From NCBI RefSeq assembly GCF_019599505.1, contig NZ_RKLT01000005.1, forward strand, positions 72,509 to 136,508: a stretch of DNA of 64,000 nt. The letters are read 5' to 3'. Position numbers and translations under genes: made by a program. The stretch is from Haloarcula nitratireducens. GTDB lineage: Archaea; Halobacteriota; Halobacteria; Halobacteriales; Haloarculaceae. The notes below the pieces were generated by a model. It was not told the origin of the DNA and searched no databases. It worked only from the letters and a program-made list of their open reading frames with translations. Shown in pieces: positions 34,034 to 42,615 of the stretch (positions are counted from its first letter, which is position 1; each line of letters opens with the position of its first letter).

Positions 34034-34696
34034 ATGGCTACGATCGTCATCGGCTCAGTGCCCGCGGAAGAGTTCGCGCTGAAGCACACGCTCGACGTAC
34101 TCCCGGACGTGAAATTCGAGTGCGAGCGCATCATCAAGAGCGGCGAGGACGCCGTCATGCCCCTGATGTGGGCGCGAAACGTCGATAAGGAGGAGCTCGA
34201 CGCGGCGTTCGAGGAGGACCCGAGCGTCGACAACGTCCGGCTGCTCGCCGATTTCGAGGACGAGTACCTCTACCGGATGGACTGGATCGACCAGGTCGAA
34301 CTCCTGCTGGGGATGCTCACGAACTCCGAGGCCACGATCCTCGACGCCTACGGCAAGAGAGAGGAGTGGCGGCTCCGCGTGATGTTCCCGACCCGCGATA
34401 AGTTCTCCGCGACCTACGAGTTCTGTAACGAGCACGGGCTCACCTACGACGTCGAGTCGATCCGGGACATGGACGGCGAACCCGCCGGTCGCTTCGGACT
34501 CACCGAGGGCCAGTATCAGGCGCTCGTCCTCGCCGCCCAAGAGGGGTACTACAACGTCCCGCAGGAGAAGACGCTCGAAGAACTTGCCAACGAACTCGAC
34601 ATCTCCCATCAGGCCCTCTCCGAACGGCTCCGCCGGGGGACCGAATCGCTCATCGAAGATACGCTTCTGGTCGGGTCCGACCCCGACCTGATGTGA
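34034..34696 (+). CDS. HTH-10 (Bat-type) transcriptional regulator
   Basis: The 220-residue protein has an N-terminal sensor-like domain (MATIVIGSVPAEEFALKHTL onward) and a C-terminal HTH_10: RFGLTEGQYQALVLAAQEGYY, VPQEKTLEELANELDISHQA, LSERLRRGTESLIEDTL. It is paralogous to the regulator at 35328-35963. The ATG at 34034 aligns with the paralogue's start; another ATG at 33995 would add 13 residues. It follows gvpO on the same strand 117 bases away. Because gvpD and gvpE are absent, it is a candidate regulator of the vesicle genes, which is an inference. Confidence 0.85.
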   Translation: MATIVIGSVPAEEFALKHTLDVLPDVKFECERIIKSGEDAVMPLMWARNVDKEELDAAFEEDPSVDNVRLLADFEDEYLYRMDWIDQVELLLGMLTNSEATILDAYGKREEWRLRVMFPTRDKFSATYEFCNEHGLTYDVESIRDMDGEPAGRFGLTEGQYQALVLAAQEGYYNVPQEKTLEELANELDISHQALSERLRRGTESLIEDTLLVGSDPDLM

Positions 34697-34748
34697 AAAC
34701 GAGTCTCTTTCTGGGTCGACGATCGTCCGCTTTCTCGGCCGCTCGCCG

Positions 34749-34949
34749 TTAGCGGAGGTATCGAACGATGCGGACCAGCACCGAGGCGAGCGTGCCGACG
34801 CCGGGGACGCGAGACGAGAGCGCCGCCGCGCCGACGAGGAACGCCGCGGCCCACCGGTCGCCGCGGGTGAACGCACGCGCGGCGTCGATGAGCGTCGAGA
34901 TGATCGAGAGGTTGTTCCACATCGAACCGCCTGCCTTTGCGTTCTGCAT
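34749..34949 (-). CDS. Small membrane protein of unknown function
   Basis: From ATG 34949 the frame encodes 66 residues (MQNAKAGGSMWNNLSII...VRIVRYLR). Hydrophobic stretches (AAAFLVGAAALSS and VGTLASVLVRIV) suggest one or two short helices with basic flanks. A start at 34922 (MWNNLS) is also possible. I recognise no family. It sits antisense between the two HTH-10 genes. Confidence 0.5.
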   Translation of the reverse strand: MQNAKAGGSMWNNLSIISTLIDAARAFTRGDRWAAAFLVGAAALSSRVPGVGTLASVLVRIVRYLR

Positions 34950-35327
34950 GTCCGTTTCGAAGCGTTCCACCCACCAAAGTGGCACGCTTGAGCCTGCTTG
35001 CAGTTTATCAGGCCGTTCGTCGGTTCCGTTCGCTTCTCGTATCGCGTGATCGGTCGCACCACTAACGTCCCCTTTCTCGGAGAGGCCGAACGGACCGCGC
35101 CGCGACGGTTGAAACTGTCCGCTATCCGGTCAGGAAAGTAGCGTCGACGTACCGTCGAAGTTCGGTCGTGTTACCCCGGTTCCTCGAACGATGCGGTATC
35201 TTTTACGATGCTTAACGAACCGTTCCGATACTGTTTCACGGGTAAAACCGTCTAACAAGGGCTGAAATTCGCGGAATCCATAGGAGTGTGAACCCCGTTT
35301 ATCTACGTCCCCCGTAATCCGTTGGAT
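34950..35327. other. Intergenic region with the promoter of the second HTH-10 gene
   Basis: I find no gene in these 378 bases. Moderately AT-rich sequence at 35195-35310 precedes the ATG at 35328. cccgtttatctac (35294-35306) is a plausible TATA-like box about 28 bases before the start, and gggtaaaacc at 35239-35248 is another candidate. Confidence 0.4.
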
Positions 35328-35963
35328 ATGTCGACTCTCGTATCGGGGAACGTCCCCTCGGAAGACTTAGTGCTCGATCACACGCTACAAACGTACCCGG
35401 ACCTGACCTTCTCGGTCGAGCAGATCGTCTGTTCAGGTGACGGGTCGCTTATGCCGATGCTGTGGGTCCGCGGGAGCGAACGCGACGGCATCGCGGAGAC
35501 CTTCCGAGAGGATCCCACGGTCGAATCGGTCACGCACCTGCGCGAGCTCGAAGACGAATGTCTCTTCCAGATGGACTGGCACGGCAACGTCAAGCTCGTC
35601 ATCGACATGCTGACTCACTCGGAGGCGACGATTCTGGACGTGACGGGCGCGGGCACGGAGTGGAACATCCGGATGCTCTACCCCGAGCGCTCGATGGTCT
35701 CGAAGGCCCACGACTTCTGTGACGAGCACGGGCTCGACTTCGAGGTCGAGAGCGTCAGAGAGATGGAGGGCGAGATGGCCGGGCGCTACGGCCTGACGAC
35801 CTCACAGCACGAGGTGCTGTCGATGGCCGAATCGGAGGGGTACTTCGATGTCCCGCGGCAGATCACGCAGGCCGAACTCGCCGAGAAGCTCGGCATCTCA
35901 CACCAGGCGCTCTCGGAGAGCCTCCGTCGAGCCACCGGCACGCTCGTCGAAGAGGCGCTGTAA
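35328..35963 (+). CDS. HTH-10 (Bat-type) transcriptional regulator
   Basis: The 211-residue protein is the paralogue of the regulator at 34034. Shared elements are GNVPSEDLVLDHTLQTYPDL, FQMDWHGNVKLVIDMLTHSEATILD and FCDEHGLDFEVESVREMEGE. The C-terminal HTH_10 reads RYGLTTSQHEVLSMAESEGY, VPRQITQAELAEKLGISHQ and ALSESLRRATGTLVEEAL. Tandem paralogues may act as a pair or respond to different signals. It is transcribed alone. Confidence 0.87.
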   Translation: MSTLVSGNVPSEDLVLDHTLQTYPDLTFSVEQIVCSGDGSLMPMLWVRGSERDGIAETFREDPTVESVTHLRELEDECLFQMDWHGNVKLVIDMLTHSEATILDVTGAGTEWNIRMLYPERSMVSKAHDFCDEHGLDFEVESVREMEGEMAGRYGLTTSQHEVLSMAESEGYFDVPRQITQAELAEKLGISHQALSESLRRATGTLVEEAL

Positions 35964-36304
35964 CCAGCCCGGTCTTCATCACTCGATTTTCTCGGCGGTT
36001 CTCCGGGCTCGCCGCGTCGCCCGTCGTCTCCTTCGCCGGTCCGGACCTCGCTTCCGGAACAGGTAGAGTCGGCTATCGGCCGGGAGCGACAGGTCCCGTC
36101 CGCCGATCGCCGCGAGGCGACGCCGTACGTCGCGAGAGCGCGTGCCTGCAACTGAAAGCGGTCAGTGCATACGGGCCAACCACGTACTGTCTCGTGATTC
36201 GGTTATGACGACGCTTTCACGCTCTGGACTCTCCGATGGCCCTCGTTGTCGAGACGGAAGAACGCTAACAGCGGCGCGGCTCGCCGACCCAGTTCGTGAG
36301 ACGT
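35964..36304. other. Intergenic region
   Basis: These 341 bases show no convincing ORF, RNA gene or repeat. The frames that are open here are Arg/Ser-rich and lack any family match. Confidence 0.5.
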
Positions 36305-36520
36305 ATGACCGATAGGGAACGCACCCGCTGGGAGTACGAGACGCTACAGGTCCCCAAAGGCGTGACCCAGAAGGAATCAGTCGACCCGAAGAGCCAACTC
36401 AACGAGCTCGGGCGCGAGGGGTGGGAACTCGCGGGGACCGTCGCATACACCGGCGGCGGCGGCACGAAGTTTCTCCTCTTCAAGCGTCCGGCGGAGTCGG
36501 ACGACGACGCGGAGCAATGA
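36305..36520 (+). CDS. DUF4177 domain protein
   Basis: The 71-residue protein matches DUF4177: WEYETLQVPKGVTQKESV, LNELGREGWELAGTVAYTGG and KFLLFKR. It is a small alpha-beta protein of unknown role. Its stop overlaps the start of the following membrane-protein gene by 4 bases (ATGA), so the two are co-translated and probably work together. Confidence 0.82.
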   Translation: MTDRERTRWEYETLQVPKGVTQKESVDPKSQLNELGREGWELAGTVAYTGGGGTKFLLFKRPAESDDDAEQ

Positions 36521-37593
36521 ACTCGGCCGTCGACCCCGACGAGGAGACTGACATCGAGTTCGAGACGGAACTCGATCCCGACGCCGACGCGGACATCGGA
36601 ACGGCCAACACGATGCGGCAGCGCGCGGACGAGAGCCGCATCAAGATCTGGATAATGCTCGCCGCGAACCGTCTGGTCGTGACCGGGCTGTTGGCGCTCA
36701 TCGTGTTCGTCACCGTCACGCTGGTCGGGGCGGAGTTCTACCCGGCGTTTCACGCCGATCTGCAGCAGGAAGACACCATCGAGACGATATTCTCGACGAT
36801 GATCGGCGCGATAATCACCGGGACGACCCTCGTGGTGACCATCAGCCAGCTCGTCATCTCACAGGAGAACGGGCCGCTCGGCGACCAGCACGAGCGGATG
36901 AGCAGTACGATGAACGTCCGGGACTACACGCGCGAACTCGTCGACCGCCCGGTTCCGGCCGACCCGTCCGCGTTCCTCCGCCACATCGTCAACGCCTCCG
37001 AGACCCGCGCCCGCAAGCTTCGCGAGGCGGTGGCCGGCAAGGACGACGAGGAGCTGAAAGCGGAGGTCAACGAGTTCACGACCAGCATCATCGGGAACGC
37101 GAAGCAGGTCCGAAAGCAGCTCGACGGCGCGAACTTCGGTTCCTTCGGCGTCCTGTTCGCCGCGCTCAACTACAACTACGGGTGGAAGATATTCCACGTC
37201 GAGCGCATCGAGTACGAGTACGAGGAGAGCCTCACCGACGACGACAGAAGCCTGCTCGAGGATCTGCGGAGCACGCTGGCGATGTTTGGCCCGGGCCGAG
37301 AGCACATCAAGACGCTCTACTTCGAGTGGGCGCTCATCAACCTCTCGCAACTCATCCTCTACATCTCGGTTCCGGCGCTCATCATCGCCGGCGCGATGCT
37401 GGCGTTCATCGGCGAGTCGTCGTTCCCGGGGTCCACGTTCGGCTTCGCCCACATGACGCTGGTCGTCACTGCGGCGTTCACGATAACGCTGCTGCCACAC
37501 CTCCTACTGGTCTCCTACATCGCCAGAGTCGCGACGGTGGCGAAGCGGACCCTCGCGATCGGCCCGCTCATCCTCCGGGACTCACAGCGCTGA
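36517..37593 (+). CDS. Membrane protein with large soluble loop (paralogue of 41012-41998)
   Basis: The 358-residue protein has two N-terminal helices (NRLVVTGLLALIVFVTVTLVG and TMIGAIITGTTLVVTISQLVI), a 150-residue soluble middle with charged helices, and two C-terminal helices (LILYISVPALIIAGAMLAFIG and LVVTAAFTITLLPHLLLVSYI). It shares the order NRL/NRI, TLVTIS-type helix, SFN-like loop and the closing RVATVAKRTLAIGPLI with the protein at 41012. The domain plan resembles DUF2254/DUF4239-like membrane proteins, but I cannot assign one firmly. Function is unknown. Confidence 0.75.
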   Translation: MNSAVDPDEETDIEFETELDPDADADIGTANTMRQRADESRIKIWIMLAANRLVVTGLLALIVFVTVTLVGAEFYPAFHADLQQEDTIETIFSTMIGAIITGTTLVVTISQLVISQENGPLGDQHERMSSTMNVRDYTRELVDRPVPADPSAFLRHIVNASETRARKLREAVAGKDDEELKAEVNEFTTSIIGNAKQVRKQLDGANFGSFGVLFAALNYNYGWKIFHVERIEYEYEESLTDDDRSLLEDLRSTLAMFGPGREHIKTLYFEWALINLSQLILYISVPALIIAGAMLAFIGESSFPGSTFGFAHMTLVVTAAFTITLLPHLLLVSYIARVATVAKRTLAIGPLILRDSQR

Positions 37594-37660
37594 CCGCGCG
37601 GAATACCGGCGCGAAAGAGGTCCCCTCGCGGCCCGCGTCGGGGTTGAGAAGGACGACGAC

Positions 37661-38212
37661 CTACTCTTCGGGCGTTCCGTCGCCGACGTCGGTGCCGTCG
37701 AGCGGCCCCGTGTGGTCGGCACCGCCCGCGTCGTTGACGCCGCTGGCGTCCGAACCCGCGTCGACGTCTTCCGGCAGGTCCTCCTGATCGAAGGCGAAGA
37801 CGTCGCTGTCCTCGATGGCCGGACCGATCATCTCCTGCAGCGTCGGCCCGGGCAGCGTCTCCTCGTCGAGTTCGACGAGCGTCTCGGTGACCCGCTGCGT
37901 GTCGACGTTCTCGACGGCGACGCGGAACGTCTTCGAGGCGACGCGGCTGCCGACCTCGCCCCCGAGCGTCTGCTTTGCGAGACCCGACGCCCCGCTTCCC
38001 CCGATGACCCGGGAGGCGAGAATGCGACCGACGGGGCGGCCGATCGCCTGTGCGAGGCGGTCGACGTCGACCGGGTCCTGTGCCGGTTCGTCGGCCAGTA
38101 TCGCCTCGAAATCGACCGCTTCGATGACCTCTTTCGCGACCTCGGTCGCGAACAGCGCGTCTAACCCCTGTTCGATGCGGTCCAGCTGTTCGTCGCCGGT
38201 AGAGTCACTCAT
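37661..38212 (-). CDS. Conserved haloarchaeal hypothetical protein
   Basis: The 183-residue soluble protein (MSDSTGDEQLDRIEQGLD to DVGDGTPEE) has a helical N-terminal part and a central segment VDRLAQAIGRPVGRILASRV. A Gly-rich GGSGASGLAKQTLGGEVGSR follows, and the tail is acidic and Gly/Asp-rich. No catalytic or metal motif is visible. The start at 38212 is preferred over a longer frame whose extra residues are Arg-rich. Confidence 0.6.
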   Translation of the reverse strand: MSDSTGDEQLDRIEQGLDALFATEVAKEVIEAVDFEAILADEPAQDPVDVDRLAQAIGRPVGRILASRVIGGSGASGLAKQTLGGEVGSRVASKTFRVAVENVDTQRVTETLVELDEETLPGPTLQEMIGPAIEDSDVFAFDQEDLPEDVDAGSDASGVNDAGGADHTGPLDGTDVGDGTPEE

Positions 38213-38444
38213 TACGGGACGACGAAGGCGTGCTACTCTGATACCGCTGCGGCCTTCGAATGCAACCACTCTCGGCCGCGTCTCGCGGCGTGTAAACTAT
38301 ATCCACGGGAGGACCGGATCGAAGTGCGGAGGGTGACGTCTGGTTCCCCCACAGCCGGCATTTGCAAGCACAAACGGTTTCCGAGGGGACCCACGAAGCG
38401 GAATATCTGTCTAGCGCCGGTACCGAGTCGCGAGGCGGACCGGT

Positions 38445-39572
38445 CTAGCCGTCTTCGGTCGAGTCCGCTTCCTCCGGGTCCGACCCCAGCGACTCGGCGG
38501 ACGTGACCGCCGGCGACACCGGATCGCCCTCCAGGAGTTCTTCGAGGACGATTCTGACCGCCTGAATCCCGACGACGAGGAGGAACGGTCCCAGAAACAG
38601 GCCGTACCAGCCGAAGAGCATCGGGCCGAGGATGTACGCGAACAGGACTAGTCCCGTATGCGTCGCCTGTCCGGCGACTTTCGGCAGCAGGAACGTCATG
38701 GGGAGGAGATCCAAGAGGACCAGTGAGACGACGAACAGCGCCGCAGGATAGATCAACAGCGACGGGTCGCCCCGAGCGGCGCGAACGCCGAGGAAGGCGA
38801 CGAGCGGGACGTAGACGAGTTTGCCGACGACGACGGGAACGAGACTGGCCAGTCCAGTGAGCAACGCCAGCGCCGTCGGTGCCGGCATCGAGACCGCGGC
38901 GGGAGCAAGCAGGTTGTAGACGTTGTAGACCACCGCGGCGAGGACGGCGACGATACCGACGAGGAGGACGTTTCCGAAGTAGATGGTGGCGAGGTCGTCG
39001 TCGACAGCGGTCACGTAGGCGTGGGCCGTCGTTCCGCTTCCGCCGACCGTCGAGCGGAACCACGACGCGAGACGGGCGTCGTCCCGCAGGAGGTAGAACG
39101 CGGCCGTCACGGCGAGGAATAGGTGCATCGTTCCTCCGGCGAGCGTCGAGAGGATGCCCGCACCACGCTGGAGTAAGTCCATCGGCGACCCGGACGCTCC
39201 ACCGGCCACCAGCGAACGAACGCGTTCTAACAGGTCCAGCGACTGGGTCTGGAGGTACGGCTGTATCGCCTGTCTGACCCCGTCGAGCGCGCCGGCCGAC
39301 AGCAGTTGCGTGATGCCCATCACGACGACCGCGGTGATGAGCAACAGCGCGGGGAGCGCGACGACGAGCAACGAGACCAGTGCGGCCATCCCCGACGAGA
39401 GGACGGACTCCAACCGTTGGTTCAGCGGTCGGATACCGTAGTAGACGAAGAGCGCGAGCATGAACGTCCCGACGAACGAGTGGAGGACGAACAGGAGCGC
39501 CAGCCCGACCGCGAAGACGAGCGCCCACCATCCGAGGCGCTCTCGGTCGAACGTCGGAGAAGAGAGGTCCAT
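38445..39572 (-). CDS. AI-2E family permease (UPF0118/PerM-like)
   Basis: The 375-residue protein has about eight membrane helices and family motifs. GWWALVFAVGLALLFVLHSF and YYGIRPLNQRLE are N-terminal; AAFYLLRDDARLASWF is central. The region GLASLVPVVVGKLVYVPLV and the C-terminal HTGLVLFAYILGPMLFGWYGLFLGP are the most conserved. Relatives act as exporters of autoinducer-2 or as sodium/proton antiporters; the role here is unknown. The start at 39572 (MDLSSPTFDRERL) follows from the topology. Confidence 0.85.
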   Translation of the reverse strand: MDLSSPTFDRERLGWWALVFAVGLALLFVLHSFVGTFMLALFVYYGIRPLNQRLESVLSSGMAALVSLLVVALPALLLITAVVVMGITQLLSAGALDGVRQAIQPYLQTQSLDLLERVRSLVAGGASGSPMDLLQRGAGILSTLAGGTMHLFLAVTAAFYLLRDDARLASWFRSTVGGSGTTAHAYVTAVDDDLATIYFGNVLLVGIVAVLAAVVYNVYNLLAPAAVSMPAPTALALLTGLASLVPVVVGKLVYVPLVAFLGVRAARGDPSLLIYPAALFVVSLVLLDLLPMTFLLPKVAGQATHTGLVLFAYILGPMLFGWYGLFLGPFLLVVGIQAVRIVLEELLEGDPVSPAVTSAESLGSDPEEADSTEDG

Positions 39573-39683
39573 GTTTCTGCGTCGGGAGTCGCACGGAAAA
39601 ATCCGGGCATGTGGTCCTTCGGTGAGAATCGGGCACAGTATGCCGGGGAAAGACCCGAGTGTCCCGATGCACGAGACAGGACA

Positions 39684-40949
39684 ATGAATGAGCGCGCTCG
39701 CGCCGACGGGTTCGTCCCGTTCTTCAGGCAGTACACGAAGACGTGGCAGCACGCGGTGGCAACGGCGGCGCTGACGGCGTTCGGGACGCTGACGTTCATC
39801 AATCGCCTGTTCGCCGTCGTCGCCATCTCGGTCTACCTCCTCACGCCGGCCGTTCTCTACGTGCTTAGTTCCTCGTCGGGGCGAGAACAGAGTGAATCGA
39901 ACCGTCGGTCGAGCGGCGCGGACGCGGAGTCGACGGAACCTGACCGCGAGCGAAACCCAGAACCCGCCGGAGAGAGCGATTCTCCGGTCGAGTCGAGCGA
40001 TACCGAAGTCACGCGAGAATCGGAATCCTCGCAGGAGCCAGAAGAATCACAGGGGCCGGAATCGCCGCCCGCGTGGACCACCGCGACCGTCCCCTGCGAG
40101 GAGACGCTCCACGACGCGGCCGTCGCCGACGGAACGGCCTACGCCGTCGGGTCTGAGGGGAGCGTGCTCGCCGACAACGGCGACGGCTGGAGCGCCGTGC
40201 TGTCCGACGGCCCCGGCGCGCAGTCGAACGCGCTTCGCGGCGTCGACGCCGTCGAGGGCGGCGGCGTCTGGGTCGCCGGCGACAGCGGGGCCGTCGGTCG
40301 GCTGGACCCCGAGAGCGGCCGACACGTCGATCTCTCCGCGCCGAACGACGACACGAACAACCTCGCGGGCGTGGCCGTAGCGGGCACGCCAGACGACGAG
40401 ACGGTCCTGCTGATAGACGGCTCCGGCCGCGTCCGTCGCGGCCGGTATCGGGAGGGGGAGACGGCGTGGGAGGAGCCGGTGACGCCGGGGAGCGGCTCCA
40501 GCCTCGCCAGTATCGCTCTTCAGGACGCCTCGGTCGGCTACGCCTGTGACACCAACCAGTGCGTCTTCGAGACGGACGACGGCGGGCGAACCTTCGCGCA
40601 GTCGGGGCTCGGTGGAGCCGACGGGACGCTCACCGACGTCGCGGCGGACGACGACGGCTGTGCCGTCAGCGACGACAGCGGCGTCGTCCACCGCTACGAC
40701 GGCGAGCGCTGGACGCCCGAGCGACCGGGCGAGGACGCGCTGTGGGCGCTCGCGCTCGACGAGACGCTGTGGCTCGCCGCCGGCGACGGCGGGACGGTGT
40801 ACGAACGGGCCGCGGACGCGACCGACTGGGAGCGGACGCCGACGCCGGCGACCGCTTCCCTCCGCGGGGTCGCGCTCGGTCGGGAACGAGCGATCGCCGT
40901 CGGCGCGGAGGGCACCGTCGTCGAGCGTCCCCGGTCGGAAACCCGCTGA
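39684..40949 (+). CDS. Membrane-anchored beta-propeller protein (YCF48/WD-like repeats)
   Basis: Residues 20-62 form a hydrophobic hairpin (VATAALTAFGTLTF and LFAVVAISVYLLTPAVLYVL). A Ser/Glu/Pro linker of about 65 residues follows. The rest, about 290 residues, consists of six or seven beta-propeller blades of the YCF48 type, with recurring units such as TAYAVGSEGSVLADNGDGW, VWVAGDSGAVGRLD, CVFETDDGGRTFAQ, VVHRYDGERWTPE, LWLAAGDGGTVYER and AIAVGAEGTVVERP. A surface or scaffolding role is likely; no enzymatic motif is seen. It is divergent from the permease gene and precedes one of the paralogous membrane proteins. Confidence 0.75.
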   Translation: MNERARADGFVPFFRQYTKTWQHAVATAALTAFGTLTFINRLFAVVAISVYLLTPAVLYVLSSSSGREQSESNRRSSGADAESTEPDRERNPEPAGESDSPVESSDTEVTRESESSQEPEESQGPESPPAWTTATVPCEETLHDAAVADGTAYAVGSEGSVLADNGDGWSAVLSDGPGAQSNALRGVDAVEGGGVWVAGDSGAVGRLDPESGRHVDLSAPNDDTNNLAGVAVAGTPDDETVLLIDGSGRVRRGRYREGETAWEEPVTPGSGSSLASIALQDASVGYACDTNQCVFETDDGGRTFAQSGLGGADGTLTDVAADDDGCAVSDDSGVVHRYDGERWTPERPGEDALWALALDETLWLAAGDGGTVYERAADATDWERTPTPATASLRGVALGRERAIAVGAEGTVVERPRSETR

Positions 40950-41011
40950 TAGCGCGCGACGGCGGGAAATGCATGCAGAACCCGCTTCGAGTCGGTAGAC
41001 GACTCCGCGGT

Positions 41012-41998
41012 ATGGAACGTGGCGTCTCTTCGTCCGTCTCGACTACGGAGGGGTTCCGGGAACGGGCCCTTCACTGGTTCCTCCTGGGGGGGAATCGAAT
41101 CGCCGTCGCGGCCTGTCTCACCGTCGCCGTCGTCGTCATCATCGGCGGTCTCCTCTGGGCCGGACTGCTCACCGTCGGTCCGAGGAGTCAGGCGGCGACG
41201 GTGTTCGCGAGCGGGCTCACCTCCGGCGTCGTCACGCTCGTGACCATCTCGCTCTCGATCAACCAGTTCATCCTCTCGCGGGTGTTCGGCACGCCCGATA
41301 CGCTCTCCGAGCGTCTCGACGGGACTCGCTCGCTCCGCGGGACCGTCGAGGAGCTCTCCGGGGAGCCGGCGAGTCCGAACGACCCCGCGGAGTTCCTCTC
41401 GCTCACCGCGACGACGCTCAGCGACCGCGCGTCGTCCTTCGAGGAGACGGTCGCGGACTCGGACCGGGAGGTCCCCGACGGCGTCCGCGACGCGATGCGG
41501 GGCCTCCGCGAGTACGGCGACGACATCGACGACCACCTCGAATCGGAGGAGAACATCGTCGACGTGCTCGACGTCGTCCTCGGCACCGAGTACGCCCAGA
41601 ACATGACCGCCGTTCGCCACATCCGGAACGCGCACGCAGAGGAGCTGCCGCGGAAACTGCGCGAGAACCTGGATGCCGTCGACGACCTGCTGGAGGCCAT
41701 CGCCGTCTCGCGGCAGTTCTTCAAGACGCTCTCGCTCCAGCAGGACTTCGCTCGGCTCTCCCGGATCGTCGTCTACACCGGGCTGGTAGCGCTGGTGACC
41801 AGCATTTCGCTCACCTTCCTCTACCGGACGAACTCGACGACCACGATTCCGCCCTCGCTGCTCCCCCTCGTCGTCTCGCTCGGTATCGGCGTCATCGTCT
41901 CGCCGTTCGCGGCGTTCATCGCCTACATCCTGCGGGCGGCGACGATCGCCCGCCGAACCGTCTCGGTCGGGCCGTTCATCCCGCCGGAGAAACAGTGA
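41012..41998 (+). CDS. Membrane protein, paralogue of 36517-37593
   Basis: The 328-residue protein repeats the design of the earlier paralogue: helix NRIAVAACLTVAVVVIIGGLL, helix SGLTSGVVTLVTISLSINQFIL, and a soluble middle in which EPASPNDPAEFLSLTATTLSDR corresponds to the paralogue's VPADPSAFLRHIVNASETR. Two C-terminal helices follow, and it ends ARRTVSVGPFIPPE. The soluble middle (EENIVDVLDVVLGTEYAQN) is helical. The function is unknown. It lies 63 bases after the beta-propeller gene on the same strand, so the two may be one transcript. Confidence 0.75.
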   Translation: MERGVSSSVSTTEGFRERALHWFLLGGNRIAVAACLTVAVVVIIGGLLWAGLLTVGPRSQAATVFASGLTSGVVTLVTISLSINQFILSRVFGTPDTLSERLDGTRSLRGTVEELSGEPASPNDPAEFLSLTATTLSDRASSFEETVADSDREVPDGVRDAMRGLREYGDDIDDHLESEENIVDVLDVVLGTEYAQNMTAVRHIRNAHAEELPRKLRENLDAVDDLLEAIAVSRQFFKTLSLQQDFARLSRIVVYTGLVALVTSISLTFLYRTNSTTTIPPSLLPLVVSLGIGVIVSPFAAFIAYILRAATIARRTVSVGPFIPPEKQ

Positions 41999-42082
41999 CC
42001 GAACGCCGAGAGGGCCACCCTACCGGTCTTGCAGGCATGTGCAGGCACTACCGTTAGCAAGGGAGGAGTCGATTGTCCGGAC

Positions 42083-42340
42083 ATGACGAACGAAAGCGAA
42101 AGCCGACAGCAGGCGCGAGAGAACCTCAACGAGCAACTCGAGAAGGCGAAGCGACGCGCACAGGACAGCAAGGTACAGCAAACCGAGAACCTGAAGACGG
42201 AACTCGGTCGCGTCGTCTTCGACCTCGCCGAGGAGAAGTTCCCGCAAGAGGCCCAGCAGCGGAAACGGCAGAGCGCGGCGACGGCGTTCGGCGTCGGTCT
42301 CGCCGTCGGCTTCCTCGCTCGACACGTCCTCGGTCGGTAA
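42083..42340 (+). CDS. Small coiled-coil protein with C-terminal hydrophobic helix
   Basis: The 85-residue protein begins MTNESESRQQARENLNEQLE and has a heptad-rich helix through QQTENLKTELGRVVFDLAEEK. It ends with a short hydrophobic segment (AATAFGVGLAVGFLARHVLG) that could anchor it in the membrane. I recognise no family. Its position after the membrane protein suggests that it may be an accessory factor. Confidence 0.6.
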   Translation: MTNESESRQQARENLNEQLEKAKRRAQDSKVQQTENLKTELGRVVFDLAEEKFPQEAQQRKRQSAATAFGVGLAVGFLARHVLGR

Positions 42341-42517
42341 CACGGCGAAGCAGCGTCTATTTTTCGTACGGTCTCGCCGCCGCGTGACCGTATCGCTTCC
42401 TTTTCTTCTCTCAGGTACTCAAGTCGAACCGCCGATACCGGCAGACGACGAGTAGCAGACATCACGACCGGCAGCTGGTCGGAGAACCGCGCACGAGCCC
42501 ACCGTTCGCGGCGGAAT

Positions 42518-42550
42518 ACTTAATAACTCGATCGAATATATTTATTAAAG
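42518..42550 (+). promoter_or_regulatory. AT-rich core promoter region of the metal ATPase
   Basis: Two TATA-like elements (acttaata, 42518-42525, and atatatttattaaag, 42536-42550) lie 65-95 bases before the ATG at 42616. They imply a transcript with a leader of about 40-70 bases, unusual against the leaderless pattern elsewhere here. The GATCGAAT between them may be part of a metal-sensor operator. Confidence 0.4.
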
Positions 42551-42615
42551 ACAAGTGCTTGAGCCCCGTCTGATAGTAGCTACTTTAACAATGCCTGGTC
42601 GCCTAGTCTCCGATA

